Source of the DNA: Gemmataceae bacterium
Lineage (GTDB): Bacteria > Planctomycetota > Planctomycetia > Gemmatales > Gemmataceae
NCBI GenBank assembly: GCA_019636445.1
Contig: JAHBXO010000005.1
Coordinates: forward strand, 1-64,000
Direction of reading: 5' to 3'
DNA length: 64,000 nucleotides
Shown: piece after piece, positions 58,588-64,000 of the stretch
How positions within the stretch are numbered: position 1 is the first letter of the stretch
Layout of the letters: the number at the start of each line of letters is the position of its first letter
Notes under the pieces: model-generated
Told to the model about the DNA's origin: nothing
Database searches by the model: none
The model's input: the letters and a program-made list of their open reading frames with translations, nothing else
Made by a program: the position numbers and the translations under genes

Positions 58588-59153
58588 AGGCCGAAGAGCT
58601 TCTTCACCGGCACGGCGAAGCCGGGCAGCACGTCGGGGATCACGAGGTTGTCGCCGTTGTCGAAGATCTGCTGGAACTCGTCGTTGCGATACACCGACGC
58701 CGTCGCCGACTCGGCATCCAGAACCAGCACCGCCGTCACGCCGACTTTCAGATACTCGCCGACCTTGGCGAAGATTTCCGACCATTCGTTCGACGGCGAG
58801 GTGACTTCGACGACCAATTCGGGCACGACGTCAGTGATGGTCGTCGGTGCCGGCCCCTTCGGCTGCCGGGCGTAACTGTAGAACGAAACGTCCGCGCCGC
58901 GCACGCGATCCGGCGACTTCTTGGTTTGGACGAAGGTGTCGTTCGTGCAGACGCGGCCGAGGTCGTTGGCCCGGACATGCAAGGTCAATTCGAAGGCGAT
59001 ATTGTTGCAAACTTCCCCATGCTGCATCGCGGGCATGGATTTCTCCCAGACGACGACGCCGTCGATCAGTTCCGCCCGTTCGTGGCCGTGCCGCGTGAGG
59101 AATTCCCCGGCCGTCAGAAGTGTTGTTGTCGGGGGGTTGGCAGTCGCGTTCAT
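58581..59153 (-). CDS. Uma2 family endonuclease (DUF820)
   Basis: The 190-residue protein has the Uma2/DUF820 pattern: LTAGEFLTRHGHERAELIDGVV, QHGEVCNNIAFEL, PDRVRGADVSFYS (PD of the PD-(D/E)xK nuclease core), VPELVVEVTSPSNEWSEIFAKV with the Glu, and KVGEYLKVGVTAVLVLD. These proteins are abundant in cyanobacteria and planctomycetes, often as lone genes; they are predicted nucleases, possibly mobile-element related. The start at 59153 is a good ATG. It overlaps the end of ggt by seven bases. Confidence 0.88.
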   Translation of the reverse strand: MNATANPPTTTLLTAGEFLTRHGHERAELIDGVVVWEKSMPAMQHGEVCNNIAFELTLHVRANDLGRVCTNDTFVQTKKSPDRVRGADVSFYSYARQPKGPAPTTITDVVPELVVEVTSPSNEWSEIFAKVGEYLKVGVTAVLVLDAESATASVYRNDEFQQIFDNGDNLVIPDVLPGFAVPVKKLFGLQ

Positions 59154-59182
59154 GCATGCAGTCTAACGAATGGAAAAAATGC

Positions 59183-59548
59183 TCACCAGTCCGACTTCGC
59201 TTCCGGCATCGGCGGGTTCCTTATCGGCTGCAGCTCCGGCGATTCCAGACCATTCCGCCCGCACCGGTTGCACCAGTAGCCCCAACGGCGTGGCTCACCG
59301 GAGTACCGACCCCGCGACCAACCCGGGCAGAAGGGGCATCGGACCGGGAAAATCAGGGCGAAACGAAGGCCGAGGTACATTCCGCCCAGCAGGCCGACGA
59401 GGATCGGCGCGAACGTGACTGGCAGCGGTTGGAGAAGCCACCAATTCGCCCCTTTGACGCGATTGGTGAATTCGAGTTGCGCCGCGAAGCCGAGGAACAT
59501 CCCCAGCATCGCACAGAGTTTCATCAAGGCGGCATGCGATCGGATCAT
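59183..59548 (-). CDS. Small membrane protein with CxxC zinc ribbon
   Basis: The 121-residue protein has two hydrophobic stretches (MKLCAMLGMFLGFAAQLEF and TFAPILVGLLGGMYLGLRFAL). A cytoplasmic or extracytoplasmic tail follows with CPFCPGWSRGRYSGEPRRWGYWC (in part) and CNRCG, a pair of CxxC knuckles that probably bind zinc. Pattern and size are of unrecognised planctomycete membrane proteins. Its start is 35 bases from the Uma2 side and the gene lies alone. Confidence 0.6.
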   Translation of the reverse strand: MIRSHAALMKLCAMLGMFLGFAAQLEFTNRVKGANWWLLQPLPVTFAPILVGLLGGMYLGLRFALIFPVRCPFCPGWSRGRYSGEPRRWGYWCNRCGRNGLESPELQPIRNPPMPEAKSDW

Positions 59549-59602
59549 CGGATTCCCGCTGCGGATGCGAAGGTTATTCGTATCCCCAGCGGGAATCTTG
59601 GC

Positions 59603-60826
59603 TCATTTCGACTTCCAACGATAGACGGCCAGCTTGTCCAGCGAGCGGATCACGACATGATCGCCGGCCACGGCGAGGTGCGCCCAACTGTCGGTCGCCA
59701 CCTTGCGGTCGTCAAGGATTTCCGGCTCCTTGGTGTTGGCCTTCAACACGTAGAGCGTCCCCCGCTGGTCGAGCGCGAGGATCTTGTCGCCGCCGGCCAC
59801 AAGGCTCCAGTACTTGCCGTAGGTCTTGTCGCTCGTCCAAGCCCGCTGGCCGGTCTTGAGGTTCACGCATGTCAGCTTCTGGTCCTTGCCGAGCAGATAC
59901 GCGTGGCCGTCGACCACCACCGGAGTTGACATGTTCCCCTCGTACTTGAACGACCAGCCGTCGGCGGTGCGTAGGCCCTCGCTCGTCTTGTCGACGGTGA
60001 AGAGTTGCGTCGTGCCGCCGTAGGTGCTGGTGAAGACGCCATCGCCGAACTGGATCGGCGTGAGAATGTTCATGCCGCGGAAGGAGGGGATCTCGCGGCT
60101 CCAGAGCGTCGCGCCGTCGTCGGGGTTCACGCCCACGAGCGCCGTGCGGGTCTGCACCACCACGCACGTACGGCCCTGGAAGGTTCCGAAGACAGGCGAG
60201 GAGAAGGCGCTCCCCATCATCTGGTCCTTGGTCGCCAGCACGCGCCAACGAACCTCGCCCGTCTTCTTGTCCACTTTGGCGAACCCGGCCCCGGCCTGCA
60301 TGTAGACCGATGTGTCGTCCACGAGCGGCGAACAGACGCAGCCGAAGGTCGGGTTGCCCGCATCATATTTCGCGGCGAAATCCACCTGCCAGCGAATGTC
60401 GCCATTCGCCGCGTTCAGGCAGACGAGCCGATCTTGAATTCCGGCAACATATAGGGAATCGCCGTCAAGTGTCGGTGTCGAGCGGATCCAGCTACCGTTG
60501 GAGGCGGCGAAAAACGGCACCGTGAGCGAGCCGCTCCACTGCTGCTTCCACTTTTCCTTGCCGGTCATCCGGTCGAACGCGGTCACGACTTCCGTCTTCT
60601 TGTCGACCGTTTCGGTGGTGTAGACGAAGTCCTTGGATACGATCGGCCCGGAGTAACTGGGGCCGAGCTTGGGCGACTCCCAGACGAGCTGAAGCGCCTC
60701 GCCCTTGAGCGTATTCGGCCAGTTCGCCGCCGGAACGATGCCGTCGCGGTTGGGGCCGCGCCATTGCGTCCAGGTGTCGGCGGGCGGGGCCGCGAGGGCG
60801 AGAGCGAGGAGATAGGTGGCCAGCAT
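59603..60826 (-). CDS. Secreted PQQ-type beta-propeller protein
   Basis: The 407-residue protein has a short signal peptide (LATYLLALALAAPPAD) and then WTQWRGPNRDGIVP, the usual start of planctomycete PQQ-like proteins. Blades recur every 40-50 residues: VTAFDRMTGKEKWKQQW, LVCLNAANGDIRWQVDF, AKVDKKTGEVRWRVLA, VGVNPDDGATLWSREI and CVNLKTGQRAWTSDK. This is the BamB/PQQ-repeat propeller, a binding scaffold; catalytic quinoprotein residues were not identified. It starts 15 bp after the sigma-factor gene, in the same direction. Confidence 0.88.
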   Translation of the reverse strand: MLATYLLALALAAPPADTWTQWRGPNRDGIVPAANWPNTLKGEALQLVWESPKLGPSYSGPIVSKDFVYTTETVDKKTEVVTAFDRMTGKEKWKQQWSGSLTVPFFAASNGSWIRSTPTLDGDSLYVAGIQDRLVCLNAANGDIRWQVDFAAKYDAGNPTFGCVCSPLVDDTSVYMQAGAGFAKVDKKTGEVRWRVLATKDQMMGSAFSSPVFGTFQGRTCVVVQTRTALVGVNPDDGATLWSREIPSFRGMNILTPIQFGDGVFTSTYGGTTQLFTVDKTSEGLRTADGWSFKYEGNMSTPVVVDGHAYLLGKDQKLTCVNLKTGQRAWTSDKTYGKYWSLVAGGDKILALDQRGTLYVLKANTKEPEILDDRKVATDSWAHLAVAGDHVVIRSLDKLAVYRWKSK

Positions 60827-60841
60827 GAGAGCTCCGGGATC

Positions 60842-61633
60842 TTAGGGGGAAACCGCAAGGGCCTGACGCAACTTCGAGATGGCGGTGGCCTGCACCTGAC
60901 GCACGCGCTCCTTGGACAGACCCAGCGCCGAGCCGACCTGCTCCAGCGTCGTCCCGTCGGCACGATCGTTCAGATTGAACCGACGGACCAGAACCGTTTT
61001 CTCCCGATCGGAGAGAAGCGGATGCTCGGCACGCAGGAATTCATCCAGCGGAAATTCGCCCGCATGCGAGGGGAGCGAGTTTTCGACCGGCGGCTCGCCA
61101 TCGTGGAAGGCGTCGAACGAGACCGCGCGGGTGGTCCAATCGCGGGACGCCTTCCGGGTTTGCCTTGCCAGGGCACGCAGCAGACAGGTGTAGGCATAGG
61201 TGCTGAAGCGGATGCCGATCCAGGGGTTGTAGGCGACGACGGCCTGGATGAGCACGATGTGACAATCGGCGGCGAGGTCTTCGGCGGTCGCGGGGGAGGT
61301 CGTGAACGCCCGGACGGCGCGGAAAATCAACTTGCGATTGCCGACGACGATCCGGTCACGCAACTCCAGATAGCTGGCGCGCCAGCGGGCCAGTTCCCGT
61401 CGCGTCTTGGCGGCGTGCATCCGGTAGGCAGCGTAGTGCATGCGGCGGGCATGCTCGCGGGAGTCTTCGTCGGGCATGTAGCCGCCGGCGTAATCGGCGG
61501 AAACGTCCAGTAATTCGTCGGGATCATACTTGGCGGGCGCGTTGGCCCGGGCGAAGGAGCCATGCCGGATGAACCCGGGCAGGCCCTGGTCGAAGTGGCG
61601 AGTCTTGCGGACAGGCCGGGTTTGTGGATTCAC
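60842..61633 (-). CDS. Sigma-70 family RNA polymerase sigma factor
   Basis: The 263-residue factor lacks region 1.1 and has regions 2 to 4. DLAADCHIVLIQAVVAYNPWIGIRFSTYAYTCLLRAL (in part, near residues 115-155) is region 2, with core-binding and -10 residues. LSDREKTVLVRRFNLND and TTLEQVGSALGLSKERVRQVQATAISKLRQAL (in part, residues 205-258) form region 4 with its helix-turn-helix. It is shorter than RpoD (group 3-like). The start is GTG at 61633. It is divergent from a CarH-like regulator across 169 bp, so that regulator may control it. Confidence 0.9.
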   Translation of the reverse strand: MNPQTRPVRKTRHFDQGLPGFIRHGSFARANAPAKYDPDELLDVSADYAGGYMPDEDSREHARRMHYAAYRMHAAKTRRELARWRASYLELRDRIVVGNRKLIFRAVRAFTTSPATAEDLAADCHIVLIQAVVAYNPWIGIRFSTYAYTCLLRALARQTRKASRDWTTRAVSFDAFHDGEPPVENSLPSHAGEFPLDEFLRAEHPLLSDREKTVLVRRFNLNDRADGTTLEQVGSALGLSKERVRQVQATAISKLRQALAVSP

Positions 61634-61802
61634 GGTCGGCCTCGGTGCTAAGATGACAGGGATCGGCGATCCCCGCTCGGAGTTAAAACGTCCAAATCGT
61701 CCATATTATTACATCGGTGGCTTTCTCAAGTCAACCGATTTCGTCCGAATATTTTGGATTGATCTCAGAATGGCGATTATCAAAACGAACGAAACGAACG
61801 AT
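61634..61802. promoter_or_regulatory. Divergent promoter region of sigma factor and CarH-like regulator
   Basis: The 169-bp region is AT-richer than its flanks. It contains ATCGGT (about 61711) and ACCGAT (about 61735) as a spaced inverted repeat, and a direct repeat AAACGAACG-AAACGAACG at about 61783-61800 just before the ATG at 61803. These are candidate operators for the adjacent MerR-type regulator; no binding evidence exists. Confidence 0.4.
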
Positions 61803-62708
61803 ATGTCCGACGATTCGCGTTTTCTCAGCACTGTCCAGGTCGCCAAGGCCGTCGGCGTCAGCGTCACCACCATCAAGCGCTGGGTCGACGACGGCATACT
61901 CCCCGCCCACCGCACCGCCGGGGGCCACCGCAAACTCGTCCTCGCCGATGTGCTGCGGCTGACACGCGACGGCGGACTACCGGCCACGGATCTCGGCCAG
62001 CTCGTCCCGCGCGATCGCGGCGAACCGGCCGATCCCGATCGTTACCGCGAACAACTGACCGACGCCGTCGACGCGATCGACGACGAACGCATTCGCGCCG
62101 TCCTCCGGGCCGCGCATCGCGGGGGAATTCCGATCGAGACGATCGCCGATCGAATCGTCTCGCCGGTCATGGCTCACGTCGGCCTGCGGTGGCAGCATGG
62201 TACCGTGGACGTGGCAACCGAACACCTCGTCACCGGCTCGATCGTGGCGGGCCTCTACGAATTGCAATCCCAGATCGCCGCCAACGCGGCCGAGGACCGG
62301 CCCGTCGCCATCGGAGGCGCACCGGAGGGCGATCACTACATTCTGCCCACTTTGCTCGCGAAGCTCACGCTGATCGAAGCGGGTTGGGAGGCCGTCAACG
62401 TCGGGCCGAACACCCCCGCCGCGTCCTTCCGGAAATTGGTCGAAGACCGCCGGCCGAAATTGCTCTGGCTCTCCGTTTCACACCTCGCGGACGAAACGAA
62501 ATTCGAAATGGAATTCCAATCGCTCTTCCGCGAGGCTCAGGTCCGGGGCGTGCCCGTCGCCGTCGGCGGTCGGGCGCTGCCCGAAGACCTCCGCTCCCGC
62601 CTGCCCTACACCACCCATGGCGACGGTTTCGCGCATCTCGCCGCCTTCGCCCGCACTCTGCACGCGCCCGCCCAGCGCCCCAAGCGCGGCCGACCGCCCA
62701 AGACGTGA
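61803..62708 (+). CDS. MerR-type regulator with B12-binding, CarH-like photoreceptor domain
   Basis: The 301-residue protein has an N-terminal MerR/excisionase HTH (residues 8-50: VAKAVGVSVTTIKRWVDDG and GGHRKLVLADVLRL). A four-helix bundle follows whose W130-x9-E140-H141 (WQHGTVDVATEH) matches exactly the Wx9EH signature of CarH, with W131, E141 and H142 in Thermus. The Rossmann B12 fold has EGDHYILPTLLAKL, where H178 is the likely cobalt ligand; the usual HxxG Gly is Leu. In the dark, CarH tetramers with adenosylcobalamin repress carotenoid genes and light breaks them up. An in-frame ATG at 61770 is an alternative start. Confidence 0.85.
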   Translation: MSDDSRFLSTVQVAKAVGVSVTTIKRWVDDGILPAHRTAGGHRKLVLADVLRLTRDGGLPATDLGQLVPRDRGEPADPDRYREQLTDAVDAIDDERIRAVLRAAHRGGIPIETIADRIVSPVMAHVGLRWQHGTVDVATEHLVTGSIVAGLYELQSQIAANAAEDRPVAIGGAPEGDHYILPTLLAKLTLIEAGWEAVNVGPNTPAASFRKLVEDRRPKLLWLSVSHLADETKFEMEFQSLFREAQVRGVPVAVGGRALPEDLRSRLPYTTHGDGFAHLAAFARTLHAPAQRPKRGRPPKT

Positions 62709-62711
62709 CCC

Positions 62712-64000
62712 TCACACTGCCGCGCGGCGCCCCGGCTTCGTCACGGCGATCGCCGCCGGTTCGGCACAGCCGCCCGCGGTCGGGAGCATCTTGTGCGGGC
62801 TGCAATTGTTCTTCGGATTGAACGCCGTCCGCAGTCGCACCATGAACTTCAAATCCTCCTCCGCGAACAACAGCGGCATGAAGTCCAGCTTCTCGACGCC
62901 GATGCCGTGCTCGCCGGTCACGCTGCCGCCGAGGTTGATGCACTCCGTCAGGATCTCCGTGCTCGCGTCCAGCACCGCCTGCACCTGCTTCGGGTCGCGC
63001 TCGTCGAACATCAGGATCGGGTGAATGTTCCCGTCGCCGGCGTGGAAGACGTTGCAGATCGCGATGCCGTACTTGCTGGAAGTTGCGGCGATGAACTTCA
63101 TGATCTGCGGAAGCTTCGTCCGCGGGACGACGCCGTCCTGCGTGCAATAGCTCGGGTAGCCGAGCCGGCCGATGGTGCCGAACGCCTGCTTGCGCGCCTT
63201 CCAGAGCGCCAGCCGTTCCGCTTCCGTGTTCGCCTTGCGCACCTCGCGGGCTTTGTTCTTCTTGGCGATCGCTTCGATTCGATCCGCTTCGTCCTGGAGG
63301 CCGGCTTCGAGTCCGTCCACTTCCATGATGAGCACGGCGCCGGCGTCCAGCGGGAAGCCGAACTTGAACGCCGCCTCGACCGCCTTCAAAATCGTTTGGT
63401 CCAACAACTCCAGCGCCGCCGGAACGATGCCGCTGCCGATGATGTCGCTGATGGCGTTCGTCGCGTCGTCGATGTTCTCGAAGACGCCGAGTAGCGTGCG
63501 GTAGGCCTCCGGGTTGCGCGTCACGCGCACCCAGACCTTCGACACGACGCCGAAGGTGCCCTCGCTGCCGACGATGGTGCCGGTGAGGTCGTAGCCGGGG
63601 GAATCCTCGGTCGGCCCGCCGACGGTGACGACGTTGCCGTCCGGCAGCACGAGTTCGACGCCGAGGATGTGGTTGACGGTGACGCCGTACTTGAGGGTGT
63701 GCGGCCCGCCGCTGTTGGTGGCGACGTTGCCGCCGATGGTGCAGGCCCCCTGGCTGCTGGGGTCCGGGGCGTAGTGGTAGCCGTGCGGCTTGAGGGTGTT
63801 GGTGAGCCAGACGTTGACGACGCCGGGATCGACGACGGCGTAGCGGTCGCGGATGTTGACCTCGTGGATGGTCTTCATGCGGGCGAGCGCGATCATGACG
63901 CCGCCGCCGACCGGCACGCACCCCCCGGCGAGGCTCGTCCCCGCCCCGCGCGCGATGAACGGCACGTCCAGTTCGTTGCACGCCTTGACGATCTCGACGA
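62712..64000 (-). CDS. glcD: Glycolate oxidase subunit GlcD (FAD-linked oxidase), partial
   Basis: The frame enters from the right window edge and runs 429 codons to its stop at 62712; the N-terminal 40-50 residues are cut off. It has VPFIARGAGTSLAGGCVPVG and PDPSSQGACTIGGNVATNSGG (FAD-binding PCMH domain), VGSEGTFGVV, and C-terminal NVFHAGDGNIHPIL with LGGSVTGEHGIGVEKLDFM (substrate and metal His). It oxidises glycolate or D-lactate at the membrane with GlcE/GlcF partners, which are not in the window. The internal GTG at 63965 is not the start. It converges with the CarH-like gene, three bases apart. Confidence 0.93.
   Translation of the reverse strand, partial: VEIVKACNELDVPFIARGAGTSLAGGCVPVGGGVMIALARMKTIHEVNIRDRYAVVDPGVVNVWLTNTLKPHGYHYAPDPSSQGACTIGGNVATNSGGPHTLKYGVTVNHILGVELVLPDGNVVTVGGPTEDSPGYDLTGTIVGSEGTFGVVSKVWVRVTRNPEAYRTLLGVFENIDDATNAISDIIGSGIVPAALELLDQTILKAVEAAFKFGFPLDAGAVLIMEVDGLEAGLQDEADRIEAIAKKNKAREVRKANTEAERLALWKARKQAFGTIGRLGYPSYCTQDGVVPRTKLPQIMKFIAATSSKYGIAICNVFHAGDGNIHPILMFDERDPKQVQAVLDASTEILTECINLGGSVTGEHGIGVEKLDFMPLLFAEEDLKFMVRLRTAFNPKNNCSPHKMLPTAGGCAEPAAIAVTKPGRRAAV

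Noticed and set aside
1..64000. CRISPR array, rRNA operon, transposase or prophage genes
   Set aside because: No regularly spaced repeats, rRNA signatures, DDE/HUH transposase motifs or phage structural genes were seen on either strand.

Overview
The window is GC-rich bacterial chromosome from a planctomycete, most likely of the Gemmataceae. The evidence is the gene content rather than any marker RNA: twin-arginine-type DUF1552 and DUF1501 proteins, PQQ-propeller and HEAT-repeat secreted proteins, a very large DUF5117-type zinc metalloprotease, Gfo/Idh/MocA oxidoreductases, long intergenic palindromes, and genes in short operons on both strands. About 54 protein genes, one tRNA and two broken genes are supported. 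No rRNA, CRISPR array, prophage or transposase was seen.

Layout. 1-4.3 kb: a broken thioredoxin-domain (DUF255) gene at the left edge, tRNA-Arg(TCT), a thpR-PfkB kinase pair and a VapBC-type toxin-antitoxin pair. 4.4-14.3 kb: DUF1552 and DUF1501 secreted proteins, purN, a tandem hydrolase, glutathione peroxidase, a class V aminotransferase and an isolated AAA ATPase behind a nested palindrome. 14.5-23.9 kb: metalloprotease, FtsX-type permease, oxidoreductase and a large VWA membrane protein. 24-28.8 kb: an LCCL-domain secreted protein on the minus strand, then an amtB-glnK nitrogen pair with a sigma-54-like promoter. 28.9-35 kb: housekeeping (dnaJ-like, rnpA, yidD, methyltransferase, mscL, scpB) and a Ser/Thr kinase fused to a PilZ-like domain. 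35.5-46 kb: creatininase-MFS pair facing a five-gene minus-strand operon (large membrane protein, ABC ATPase, ABC permease, HEAT protein, pectate lyase). 46-49.4 kb: GDSL esterase, LacD-like aldolase and a decayed copy of the 3' end of the aldolase gene beside a palindromic element.

49.4-51.1 kb is the most unusual stretch: small unknown genes separated by at least one site with the full architecture of an integron attC (R''/R' boxes, L''/L' stem, a bulged base), flanked by partial sites, with no integrase in the window. 51.1-64 kb: DUF29 gene, ribBA, a membrane spermidine-synthase-like protein, a repeat-rich non-coding block, truD, ggt, a Uma2 nuclease, a PQQ propeller protein, a sigma-70-family factor divergent from a MerR/B12-binding regulator with the CarH photoreceptor signature, and a glycolate-oxidase GlcD gene cut by the window edge.

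Working links: amtB and glnK form an ammonium uptake/sensing unit; rnpA and yidD overlap translationally with a dnaJ-like gene; the ABC operon probably builds one envelope system; the B12 regulator and the divergent sigma factor may form a light-responsive switch. Several families of long palindromes and an 81-bp hairpin repeat lie between genes. All start choices and functions come from reading the sequence and remembered family motifs; no database search was run.
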